Of a stretch of DNA of 64,000 bases, positions 22,125 through 30,139 are shown piece by piece. Every line of letters starts with the position of its first letter. Within the stretch, counting starts at the first letter, position 1. The stretch covers positions 1-64,000 of the forward strand of contig CAZIFL010000003.1 in NCBI GenBank assembly GCA_964539095.1, written 5' to 3'. The translations under genes were made by a program, and so were the position numbers. The notes beneath the pieces are model-generated. The model saw only the letters and a list, made by a program, of their open reading frames with translations, was not told where the DNA came from and ran no database searches. The stretch is from DAIPKP01 sp964539095. GTDB lineage: Bacteria > Synergistota > Synergistia > Synergistales > Aminiphilaceae.

Positions 22125-24620
22125 TCACCTTCCTTCTGTACTGTATATGTCTGTATGCTCTCGGGGCTCTATGCGGGAGAGCGCGAAGGCCCCCAGAAGA
22201 GCGAGAGCGTAAAAGATCCCCATGGCCTGAAGTCCCGTAACGTTCCAGAAGCTTCCCAGGGTGAAGATCCCCGAGGCGAAGAGAAATCCCAGAAAAATGG
22301 GAAAGATAAGGGAGAGGAACATCCAGCGGGTTCCCTTTTTCCCCGCCTCAAGACGTACCATGATGAGGGTGGCGATGCAGGGGGGGTAGAGGGCCATGAA
22401 GATCATCAAGGCTAATGCGTGAAGCTGGGTAAATCCCTTGGCCTGGCTGCCCATGCGCGTCTCAAGGGCTGCTCCCTCTTGTCCCTCCTCGGGCTGGTAG
22501 AGAGCCCCTAGGGTGGCCACGGTATTTTCCTTTGCCGCCAGAGCGCTCAAAAGGGCTACGTTTATCTTCCAGTCGAATCCGGCCCAGCGAGTGAGGGGCT
22601 CCAGAAGTATTCCTGCCCGACCAAGAAGGCTGGAGGTGAGCACTTCGTCCTTATAGGAGCGTTGCAACGTTCCCCGATCATTGAGCAGAATCCGGAAGGC
22701 TGCCTGAATCTCCTTGGCATCCTTGTCCCGTCCGGGGAGAACCACCGCGAAGAAAGCGGGGTCCTTTGCCTTGTACTCCTCCAGAAAGGCCTCTTTGGCC
22801 TCTCTGGAACGAACACCCCGGATCCCCCTCTGGTAGCTGTCCCAATAGGTTACGAGGGCATCCACCTGGCTGGAGTCCTCCCGGAATATCGCCCCTGCGG
22901 GATTGTCCTGAATCTGGTGAATAAAGCTATCCTTAATCTCTTTTTCGCGGGAGGCAAAGCCCTGGCGCACCGTCCCGGAGAGCCCCGGAAAGGTGGTGAG
23001 TCCGTAGATAACGATGGCCACCAGCATAATGATGGTCCCCACTTTTTTGACGAAGAGCCAGGTTCGTTCCAGCGTACGGGTGCCTACGCCGAAAAGCGTG
23101 GGGAGGTGGTAGGGAGGCATCTCCATCACAAAGGGAGAGCGTTCCTTGGAGCGGAGCACCGTAAGGGTAAGGACCTTGGCCGCCATGAGGGCGATGATGA
23201 TGGTGATGGTGGAGATGAAGAACATGGCCAGCCCCTTATGTTGGGTGAAATAGATGTTTACCAACAGGGTGTAGAGGGGGATCTTGGCCATGCAGTTCAT
23301 GAGAGGTACCACCAGAATCGTGGCGAGCCGGGCCTGTTCGTCCGATATGACTCGGGTGGCCATAACCCCCGGTACCGCACACCCTCCCACGAAGACCCCT
23401 CCCAGAATAAGGGGGAGCGTAGACTGCCCGTGAAGGCCGAATTTGCGGAAGAGCCGATCCAGAATAAAGGCCATACGGGGCATGTATCCCGAATCTTCGA
23501 GAATGGCGATGCAGGCGAAAAGGATGAGGAAGATGGGGACGTAATTCAGTACTGAAAGCACCGCATCCACCACGCTCAGGGTGAGAGCCCGAAGAAGGGG
23601 CTCGGAGTAGAAGAACGCCGGGGGGAGAATGTCGGCCACCCAGGAGCGGAATGCCGCAAGATAGGGCCAGGTGTAGTTGGTAAGTTCGTACCCCTTCACG
23701 ATCGAAAGCTCGTAGAGCAGATAGATCACCCCGGCGAGCCAGAAGAGGCTCAGCCCCTTATGGAGCACCAGAGCATCAATCCGATCCGTCAGGGTCTTGC
23801 TACTGCTTCGGGGGGTGACAACGCACCCCTCGGCAACTTCTTTGGCCGCCAAATGTCGCTGAAAAGCGATATGTCCCTCGGGCTCCTCTTCGAAGGTTTT
23901 TCGGAACTCCTCCGAGAGAGAATCCAGAAAGGCTTTTGCCTCCTTGCCCGCTTCCCCGTGACGGGAAAGCTCCTGTAGGAGGCTTTCGTCCTGCTCCAGA
24001 AGCTTCACGGCGCTCCAGCGAAGAGGGAACTTCCAGTCCGGACATTGTTGCTCCAACTCTTGCTGCATCCGGGCGATAAAGGGCTCCATGGTTCCGTAGG
24101 GGATGGTCAGCGGTTCCTGTGCCCGTCCCTTCCGCAGGGCATGACGCAGCTCCCTCTTTCCTTTACCCCGGCTCGCCACGGAGCTGACCACGGGGATTCC
24201 CAGGCGCTTCCCGAGAGCCTCGGGGTCCACCTTCACCCCCCGGGCATCCGCCACATCCGTCATATTAAGGTTCAGCACCACTGGTGCCCCCATCTCAAGA
24301 AGCTGTAGCGTAAGATAGAGATGACGCTTGATGTTCGAGGTGTCTACCACGTTGACCACCAGATGGGGGTTCTGATGCAGAATAAAATCCCGGGCTACCC
24401 GCTCCTCGTTGGAGAAAGAGGAGAGCCCGTACGTGCCGGGAAGATCCGCCACGCGGATGCGCTCTCCCTCGGAGGAGAAGACTCCCTCCTTGATATCCAC
24501 GGTCACTCCGGGGTAGTTTGCCACGTGCTGCCTTCCTCCGGTGATCATGTTGAATACTGTGGACTTGCCGCAGTTAGGCTGCCCCGCCAGGGCCACCAGC
24601 AATTCTGCTCTGCCTGCCAT
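22125..24620 (-). CDS. feoB: Ferrous iron transporter FeoB
   Basis: 831 residues. The cytoplasmic GTPase domain has G1 GQPNCGKST (13-21), NYPGVTVD, G3 DLPGTYGLSS and G4 NMTD, followed by the coupling region and membrane gates (PRMAFILDRLFRKFGLHG, GGCAVPGVMATR, LMNCMAKIPLY). It is longer than the common 670-770 residues: about 100 charged residues (near 560-660, with REKEIKDSFIHQIQDN and SREAKEAFLEEYKAKD) are inserted between membrane segments. The ATG overlaps the feoA stop (TAATG) and GGAGG lies ten bases before it. It imports Fe2+ for iron-sulfur enzymes under anaerobic conditions. Confidence 0.95.
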   Translation of the reverse strand: MAGRAELLVALAGQPNCGKSTVFNMITGGRQHVANYPGVTVDIKEGVFSSEGERIRVADLPGTYGLSSFSNEERVARDFILHQNPHLVVNVVDTSNIKRHLYLTLQLLEMGAPVVLNLNMTDVADARGVKVDPEALGKRLGIPVVSSVASRGKGKRELRHALRKGRAQEPLTIPYGTMEPFIARMQQELEQQCPDWKFPLRWSAVKLLEQDESLLQELSRHGEAGKEAKAFLDSLSEEFRKTFEEEPEGHIAFQRHLAAKEVAEGCVVTPRSSSKTLTDRIDALVLHKGLSLFWLAGVIYLLYELSIVKGYELTNYTWPYLAAFRSWVADILPPAFFYSEPLLRALTLSVVDAVLSVLNYVPIFLILFACIAILEDSGYMPRMAFILDRLFRKFGLHGQSTLPLILGGVFVGGCAVPGVMATRVISDEQARLATILVVPLMNCMAKIPLYTLLVNIYFTQHKGLAMFFISTITIIIALMAAKVLTLTVLRSKERSPFVMEMPPYHLPTLFGVGTRTLERTWLFVKKVGTIIMLVAIVIYGLTTFPGLSGTVRQGFASREKEIKDSFIHQIQDNPAGAIFREDSSQVDALVTYWDSYQRGIRGVRSREAKEAFLEEYKAKDPAFFAVVLPGRDKDAKEIQAAFRILLNDRGTLQRSYKDEVLTSSLLGRAGILLEPLTRWAGFDWKINVALLSALAAKENTVATLGALYQPEEGQEGAALETRMGSQAKGFTQLHALALMIFMALYPPCIATLIMVRLEAGKKGTRWMFLSLIFPIFLGFLFASGIFTLGSFWNVTGLQAMGIFYALALLGAFALSRIEPREHTDIYSTEGR

Positions 24621-24841
24621 TATGCTTCCACCTCCACCCACTGGGCTTCCTCGTGGCGGATACTCACGAAGTTGCTATCCACGAGAAACTCCACGGGATC
24701 CTTCAGGGGAGAGCAGCGAAGCACCTCTACCTCCACCCCGGGAAAGAAGCCGAAGTCTCGCAACCGTTGACTGATCATCCCTCGGGGGTGTACTTTCTTT
24801 ACGAGAGCCTTAGTGCCGGGGGAAAGTTCGTTGAGACGCAT
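24620..24841 (-). CDS. feoA: FeoA-family protein (copy linked to feoB)
   Basis: 73 residues with the FeoA pattern MRLNELSPGTKALVKKV, ISQRLRDFGFFPGVEVEVL and SIRHEEAQWVEVE. It is the first gene of the operon, and its stop overlaps the feoB start. It is expected to act at the cytoplasmic face of FeoB. It is preceded by a strong promoter overlapped by an inverted repeat. Confidence 0.92.
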   Translation of the reverse strand: MRLNELSPGTKALVKKVHPRGMISQRLRDFGFFPGVEVEVLRCSPLKDPVEFLVDSNFVSIRHEEAQWVEVEA

Positions 24842-24896
24842 GGGGATTCCACCTCTTCTTCAAAGAAAAACCTTTGTATTTGTTCGTTTGTAGAAA

Positions 24897-24915
24897 CTAA
24901 CAGGCGAGATGTTAG
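24897..24915. promoter_or_regulatory. 19-bp candidate iron-box operator at feoA-feoB promoter
   Basis: CTAACA (24897-24902), seven bases, TGTTAG (24910-24915): a perfect 6-bp inverted repeat of 19 bp that covers the -10 box. Size and position fit a DtxR-family site, which is about 19 bp in known members. Confidence 0.65.
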
Positions 24916-24937
24916 CCCATAAAAACATGTTTGTCAA
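24909..24937 (-). promoter_or_regulatory. Promoter for feoA-feoB operon
   Basis: Minus-strand TTGACA (24932-24937), a 17-base spacer and TAACAT (24909-24914). The -10 box lies within the inverted repeat at 24897-24915, so binding there would block transcription. Confidence 0.85.
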
Positions 24938-25050
24938 CCTTAGAACGTGCTTTCCAAAAGCTTGTCCTGGCTGCTCCTTGTAAGTTTTTCTCCCTTCGGG
25001 AAAAGAAAGAGGGGATTTTTCTATTTCATAAGACGAATCTTTCAGCCTTC

Positions 25051-26187
25051 TTATCTTGAGGAGGGGAGGGATGTCCCGGCAATGTTTGCCCGGCGTCTTT
25101 CCTTTTGGCGGTACATAATACGATCCGCCAGAGCGATCGCTTCCCTCAAAGAGGGAGCTTCTTGAGGAATTGCGGCGTATCCCGTGCTGAATCGAAGTGG
25201 GGGGAGGCTCGAAGAGATCCGGTGCAGTGATTTTTTCATAGTTTCAAGATGTTCGAGAATTCTCTCCTTTGAGGAGACCCCCGGTCCCTCCTGATGCAGG
25301 AGAAGAAATTCATCTCCCCCGTACCGAAAGAGAGGGCATTCGGGAAAGCTTTTCTGGAGGGCCTGGGCGAACTCCCGTAAAAGGGCATCTCCCATTTCGT
25401 GCCCGTAGGAGTCGTTGACCTCCTTAAAGTTATCCATGTCGAAAAAGAATACGTTTCCTTTGAAATTTTTCTGCTCCTTCGAGGCGAGCATCTCCTGAAG
25501 TTTCGTGCGGTTGAAGGCCCCAGTGAGGCTGTCCCGCTCCGCCTGGGAAAAGAGAAGTTCCATGCCGAGCACCACGGTCATGCTGTCTGCCAGAAGCCGG
25601 GCGGTCTTTTCGAGCATCCGGAGCTGTTCCGTGGAGACTCCGTGGCGATGTTTCCAGGAAAGGCCGAGAAGGCCTCCCACGGAGCTTCCTCCAAGAAAGG
25701 GAATTCCCGCCCAAGAGCCTCGAAAGCCGTGTCCCGGATAAGGGGGGGAGAAACGCACGTCTTCCACAAAAAGAGCTCTTTTTTTCTCCGTCACTGCCTG
25801 GAGGGGTGAGCTTTTGAGGGAAGAACCCTCCAGGCTTTCGCGGATATGCTCCTGAGATGCGAGATGGCAGCCCCAGGAGGCATCCTCCCTGGGAAGCAGA
25901 AAAACCCAGGAATCCGCAGAAAAGACCGAGGCGAGAATGGAGAAGAGCCCCCCCAGGAGTTCTTCCTTCTCCTCCCGGTTCTTCAGCCCCTGGATGATGC
26001 GTTCGTAGAGGGCTGCCTTGAGAAGATTTTCCATGAGGCTTTGCCGAGGGCTGTTCCAGAAAAAGAGGGGATTTCTTCTCTCCCTTAGAATAATGCGCCG
26101 ATATCGGGAAAACTCCAGGTGTGTTCGGAGCCAGAGCAGGATCCCCCAGAAGCCCCCGAGACAGCAGAGAAAGGCAAAAAAATCCAC
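25051..26187 (-). CDS. GAF-GGDEF diguanylate cyclase
   Basis: 378 residues: an N-terminal transmembrane helix (about 2-20), a GAF-like domain (about 75-215) and a GGDEF domain with intact active site RYGGDEF at 288-294 and the FFDMDNFKEVNDSYGHEMGD block. No RxxD inhibitory site precedes the active site, so product inhibition is not expected. It makes c-di-GMP at the membrane. GTG start after GGAGG. The HD-GYP gene upstream ends 32 bases before, giving a synthase-hydrolase operon. Confidence 0.92.
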   Translation of the reverse strand: MDFFAFLCCLGGFWGILLWLRTHLEFSRYRRIILRERRNPLFFWNSPRQSLMENLLKAALYERIIQGLKNREEKEELLGGLFSILASVFSADSWVFLLPREDASWGCHLASQEHIRESLEGSSLKSSPLQAVTEKKRALFVEDVRFSPPYPGHGFRGSWAGIPFLGGSSVGGLLGLSWKHRHGVSTEQLRMLEKTARLLADSMTVVLGMELLFSQAERDSLTGAFNRTKLQEMLASKEQKNFKGNVFFFDMDNFKEVNDSYGHEMGDALLREFAQALQKSFPECPLFRYGGDEFLLLHQEGPGVSSKERILEHLETMKKSLHRISSSLPPLRFSTGYAAIPQEAPSLREAIALADRIMYRQKERRRANIAGTSLPSSR

Positions 26188-26219
26188 GAAGATATCCCTC
26201 CTTGGGAAAGGCCGAGCGT

Positions 26220-26945
26220 TTATGGTAGAGGCGGTAGTTTCTCGAAGCTTTGAATCTCCTCGTCCGCTCGCCGCAGATGTTCTGGAAGAACCTGGCGGAG
26301 ATCCAACAGGGCATCCACCGTTTTGGAACAGAACTGGGTTCCCCGGTAGCGTTGGATCTCCTCGAAGGCTTCCGAAAGAGACCGCCCCTTCCGGTAGGGG
26401 CGGTCCGAAGTAATGGCATCAAAAGCGTCCGCTACCCCGATAATGCGGGATTCAAGCGGTATCTCTTCTCCTGAAATGCCTTGAGGGTATCCCTTTCCGT
26501 CCATCCGCTCATGGTGGTAGAGCACTATCCGGGCGATGTCACGCAAGAGCGGAAAACGCCGCAGAATGGAGAACCCCTTTTCGGAGTGCTGCTGCATCTC
26601 GCCGTATTCATCCTTCGTGAGAGGCCCCTCTTTCAGCAGCACCCGATCGGGAACCCCAATCTTGCCGATATCGTGAAGATGTGCCGCATGATGCAGCTCC
26701 GCAAGTCGGGGGGGAGAAAAGCCCATCTTCTTTCCCAGAAGCACCGAAATTTCCGCTACGCGCCAGGAGTGAGAGAATGTGAAAGGGTCCCGGGCATCAA
26801 GAATGCCGATGACGAAGTTGATAAGATCGTGCATGGGAACCCGGGAGGAGGTGCGGGGATGGAGAAGGGGAGAAGGAAACTCCTCCGAGAGGGAGAGCAG
26901 GAAGGAGCTGCTGTCAACCAGGGGGAGAACGTCGGGTTTCTGCAC
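26220..26945 (-). CDS. Soluble HD-GYP c-di-GMP phosphodiesterase
   Basis: 241 residues, almost entirely HD-GYP domain: SHSWRVAE, AAHLHDIGKIGVPD, HSEKGFSIL, HHERMDGKGYPQG and DAFDAITSDRPYRKG are all intact. No sensor or membrane segment, so cytoplasmic. GTG start at 26945 with GGAGG eight bases upstream. It precedes the diguanylate cyclase in the same operon, so synthesis and breakdown of c-di-GMP would be set together. Confidence 0.92.
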   Translation of the reverse strand: MQKPDVLPLVDSSSFLLSLSEEFPSPLLHPRTSSRVPMHDLINFVIGILDARDPFTFSHSWRVAEISVLLGKKMGFSPPRLAELHHAAHLHDIGKIGVPDRVLLKEGPLTKDEYGEMQQHSEKGFSILRRFPLLRDIARIVLYHHERMDGKGYPQGISGEEIPLESRIIGVADAFDAITSDRPYRKGRSLSEAFEEIQRYRGTQFCSKTVDALLDLRQVLPEHLRRADEEIQSFEKLPPLP

Positions 26946-27469
26946 GAATGGAACCTCCGTAAGTTAGTCTTAAATAACTTTTGCGGCCATTCTAGCCCGG
27001 GGCTGCTCGGTTGTCAAGGAGAGTCCTTTAGGGAGAGGACGAAGACCTTCGCTGAAAAATGCTTTTTATGCCTGTCTCCACCGTGTTTTTTCGAAGCTTT
27101 CGCAGCAGGGCGAGCTGTTTGCTTTTGAGAACTTTTCGCGCCTCGCCGCGTTTATTTCTTTGCAGAGCTTCTCCCGCAGATGTAGCGGAAAAGATGTTTT
27201 TGGGAAGAGTTGCAGAAAGAGTGCCAGGGGAGAAAAAGTACAGTATAATAGTCGTGTGAATTCTTTGAATTTTTCGCAGAAGTGATGGTTTTGGACGATT
27301 GATCTTCGGGATCTCTTTCGGAGGCGTTCGCAATTTCGACTGGGAGGGCCCGGAAGGCTTTTGGGAAAACGTTGTTTTTCCAGAACGTGTATAGGGAGTG
27401 TTTTTGGAGTGGCTCTACACATGGAGTCTAAACTCTTTTGAGAAGATGGCGTGTAGGAGGTGGTGTGCT
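26946..27469. other. Intergenic region with no convincing gene
   Basis: About 520 bases between divergent genes. A TATAAT at 27243-27248 could be the -10 of a plus-strand promoter for the rubrerythrin-like gene, leaving a leader of about 215 bases. Several frames of 60-118 codons run through it on both strands, but none has a good start site or recognisable sequence. Confidence 0.4.
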
Positions 27470-27979
27470 ATGGCTCTGGCGGTGGATGTTATGGATTTTG
27501 CTATGAAAATGGAGCAGGAGGCGGGAGATTTCTACGCCCGATCCGCCCAGGACGTAAGGCGGGAACCCGTACGGATATTACTGCTCTATCTGGCGGATTG
27601 GGAGCGGGGGCATTACCGGTATCTCGAAGCCCATAGGAACGCCCTTCGTGAGAAGGGGCGCTGGGGAGAGGATCTCTCTCCTCCCCTGGATGCTCAGGAA
27701 GGGAGAGCTATTCTCGAGAAAGCCCAGGGAGGCGGAGGGGTAGAACTCCCTATACGGGAGTGTGCCACAGATCTCGGAGTGCTTCGCATCGCTCTCTCGC
27801 TGGAGCGGGATTTCCACACCTTCTACGAAAACGCTGCGGCGAAGATAGGGGATTCCGAGGGAAAAAGAGTCCTTCAGGAGCTTGCTCGGTGGGAGCAGGG
27901 GCATGAGGAGATGATTCGAGAGCAGCTGGAGTCGCTGCAGAAGGACTTCATGGCCTCCATGGGGTTTGAACCCTTTTAG
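27470..27979 (+). CDS. Rubrerythrin-like ferritin-family diiron protein
   Basis: 169 residues forming a four-helix pattern with two diiron half-sites: Glu in MEQEAGDFYARSA with ExxH in DWERGHYRYLE, and Glu in SLERDFHTFYENAA with ExxH in RWEQGHEEMI. The rubredoxin-like C-terminal domain of true rubrerythrin is absent. Such proteins reduce peroxide or handle iron in anaerobes. AGGAGGTGGTGTGCT precedes the ATG. It lies outside the feo operon but is functionally close to it. Confidence 0.85.
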   Translation: MALAVDVMDFAMKMEQEAGDFYARSAQDVRREPVRILLLYLADWERGHYRYLEAHRNALREKGRWGEDLSPPLDAQEGRAILEKAQGGGGVELPIRECATDLGVLRIALSLERDFHTFYENAAAKIGDSEGKRVLQELARWEQGHEEMIREQLESLQKDFMASMGFEPF

Positions 27980-28022
27980 CTTTCTGTCGCCGTGAGGATT
28001 CGTGCAGGTGTACTCCCCTTTG

Positions 28023-28079
28023 AAAGACTGCGGGAAGGTCCTTTTACCATGTTACAAAGGGCCTTTCCGCAGTCTTTTT
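28023..28079 (+). terminator. Intrinsic terminator after rubrerythrin-like gene
   Basis: AAAGACTGCGGGAAGG (28023-28038) pairs with CCTTTCCGCAGTCTTT (28062-28077, one wobble), followed by a T-rich tract. Confidence 0.9.
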
Positions 28080-28173
28080 GTCTTTTTTATGATCTTTTAT
28101 GCACTCTTGTGCGCTTCTTTAGAAAACGCCGCTCTCCCGGAGAATTCCTTTACTTCCTTCGGAGGAGCTTTTT

Positions 28174-29196
28174 TTATCCCAGGGTCTCTTTCAGAAACCG
28201 GAGATAGTTTCCTCCGGCGATCTTTGCAAGATCCTCCTCGGAATAGCCCTTTTTCCGGAAGGCCTCCAGAAGAGCGGGAACCTCTCCATGATCTTTAAGG
28301 CCGTCGTAGGAGTGCAGATCGCCGGAAAAGCCCAAATCCGGAAGGTGGTCGCAGATGTCGAAGCCGAAGCAGGGGCAGTCGATCCCGGCGATGGAGATGA
28401 TGTGCTCCACGTGGCGTATCATATCCTCTGGGGTAATCCGGTGTTCTTTGTAATCTTCCCTGATGAAGGCGCTGCAGACGTTGAGTCCTATCACCCCTCC
28501 CCGGTCTGCGATGGCCCGGATCTGTTCGTCCGTGAGGTTCCGCATGGAGGGGGTGATGCTACGGCAGTTGGAGTGAGAGGCCATCACTGGCTTTGTAGCC
28601 AGGTTCATCACGTCCCAGAACCCCTGATCGTTCAGGTGGCTCACGTCGATAAACATCCCCAGCCGCTCCGCCTCGGCAATAACGCCTACGCCGAAGTTTG
28701 TTATTCCTCCGGGGGTGCCGCTCGCCTTGGGAGAGAAAAAGCATCCGTCCCCCACGTAGTTGCGGCGGCTCCATACAAGCCCTATCCCTCGAACCCCCAG
28801 AGCATGAAAGATCCGCAGCAGATAGGGGTCGTTCCCCAGAGGCTCCGCCCCTTCGAAGGAGAGAAGCATGCCGATTTTTCCTTCCTCATGGGCCTTCCGG
28901 GCCTCCGCAGCAGAGGTGCAGAGGGCCACGTCATCCTTGGCCTTTTCGATCTCTTCGAGAAGCACGCTGATCTGATCCAGCGTCCCCCGAAGAGCCATTT
29001 CGGGAAGGTAGATGCTGCTCAGAAAAAGGGAAGAGACCACCAGGGAGAGCCCCCCTTTTCGCAGAGAGGGGAGATAGCGCTCCCCAAGGATATGGCGCTC
29101 CCCCCGAACGTGGCGGTACCACAAATCCGGAGCGAGATCGAAATGAGCGTCCGCAATGAAAAGCGATGGGTTTTTGGGGTTGTTCATGGCATCCAT
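28174..29196 (-). CDS. Membrane dipeptidase (renal dipeptidase family, M19)
   Basis: 340 residues. Zinc ligands are visible as DAHFD near residue 16, a Glu in LSFEGAEPL, and the histidines of FIDVSHLND and MASHSNCR. M19 enzymes hydrolyse dipeptides, including those with a C-terminal D-residue. There is no signal peptide, so despite the name it is cytoplasmic, fitting peptide fermentation. AAAGGAG lies 13 bases before the ATG at 29196; an ATG four codons later is an alternative. It is followed by larE on the same strand after a gap. Confidence 0.88.
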   Translation of the reverse strand: MDAMNNPKNPSLFIADAHFDLAPDLWYRHVRGERHILGERYLPSLRKGGLSLVVSSLFLSSIYLPEMALRGTLDQISVLLEEIEKAKDDVALCTSAAEARKAHEEGKIGMLLSFEGAEPLGNDPYLLRIFHALGVRGIGLVWSRRNYVGDGCFFSPKASGTPGGITNFGVGVIAEAERLGMFIDVSHLNDQGFWDVMNLATKPVMASHSNCRSITPSMRNLTDEQIRAIADRGGVIGLNVCSAFIREDYKEHRITPEDMIRHVEHIISIAGIDCPCFGFDICDHLPDLGFSGDLHSYDGLKDHGEVPALLEAFRKKGYSEEDLAKIAGGNYLRFLKETLG

Positions 29197-29256
29197 GATG
29201 AAAAAGAATCTCCTTTGGGATGAGAAATTTTCCGGAAAGCCCCGGGGCTTCCGGTT

Positions 29257-30126
29257 TCAGGAAAAATTTTTGGGATAAAACCGCTCCATCTTCCCCCGGC
29301 GGTGTCCTTCCAGATCCAGAGCGACTACCCCGAAGCCGAGAGCGAGCAGATCTGCGGTAAGCTCTTTACGCCGCTCCATAGCACGGAAAAGATCCTCCTC
29401 GGGAAGCTCCAGCACCCCCGCTCCGGGAGGAAAGAACCGAAGCCGCCCTCGGGGAAAACCATATTTTCGAAGAAGCTCTTCCCCCCGCTGCACCAGAAGG
29501 AGATTTGCCTCTTCCAGAAGTGCTCCCGGAGGAAAGCGCGTGGCAAGACAGGGCTTGGGAGGGCGATCCCAGTGGGAAAAACCCTCCCGGTGCAGACACT
29601 CCCGGATCGTCTCTTTGGAAAGCCCCGCCTCCTCCAGGGGGTGGCGGATGCGGTCTTCCTCCGCCGCCTCCAGCCCCGGCCGGTACTCTTTTCGGTCTTC
29701 CCCATGCACCCCGTCTGCAAGAGGGCCTTTGCACTGCTCCGTAACCCACGCACTGGCTTTGGCGTGCATGGCCTTCCGGCAGTAGTAGCAGCGCCTGGGG
29801 GTGTTTGCGCGTACCTCGGGGATTTCCAGGGTCGGCACCTCCAGAAGATGCCAGGAGAGGCGGAGCTTCGAAGCCACTTCCCCGGCGATACGCCGCTCTT
29901 CCTCCTCCACCAGAGGGCAGGTAAGGGTGAGGAGTTGTACTGCCGACTCGGGGAGGGCTCTGGCGGCAGCCCAGGCGAGGCAGGCGCTGTCCACCCCCCC
30001 CGAGAGGAGTACCGTAATGGTTTGCATCTCCCGGAGGAGGGAGATAAGCTTTGCCAAAGAGGCGTTCCCTGAGAGATCTTTTTCGGGGAGCGTCTCTTTT
30101 CTTCTGTCTCTGGATGCGGAGCCCAT
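29257..30126 (-). CDS. larE: LarE-type sacrificial sulfur transferase (PP-loop ATPase)
   Basis: 289 residues. The PP-loop is LLSGGVDSACLAW (about 40-52). A CxxC (RCYYCRKAM) and a third cysteine in KPCLATRFPPG match the LarE class that holds a [4Fe-4S] cluster rather than the single-cysteine class. LarE thiolates the nicotinate-derived precursor of the nickel-pincer nucleotide cofactor of lactate racemase and related isomerases. The partners LarB and LarC are not in the window. Start at 30126 after AGGGGG; the frame extends further but into the upstream gene. Confidence 0.85.
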   Translation of the reverse strand: MGSASRDRRKETLPEKDLSGNASLAKLISLLREMQTITVLLSGGVDSACLAWAAARALPESAVQLLTLTCPLVEEEERRIAGEVASKLRLSWHLLEVPTLEIPEVRANTPRRCYYCRKAMHAKASAWVTEQCKGPLADGVHGEDRKEYRPGLEAAEEDRIRHPLEEAGLSKETIRECLHREGFSHWDRPPKPCLATRFPPGALLEEANLLLVQRGEELLRKYGFPRGRLRFFPPGAGVLELPEEDLFRAMERRKELTADLLALGFGVVALDLEGHRRGKMERFYPKNFS

Positions 30127-30139
30127 GAAAGAACCCCCT

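Noticed and set aside
27028..27333. Small basic minus-strand frame resembling a ribosomal protein (S20-like)
   Set aside because: It is rich in Lys and Arg, but lacks the conserved S20 N-terminus and any proper start site.
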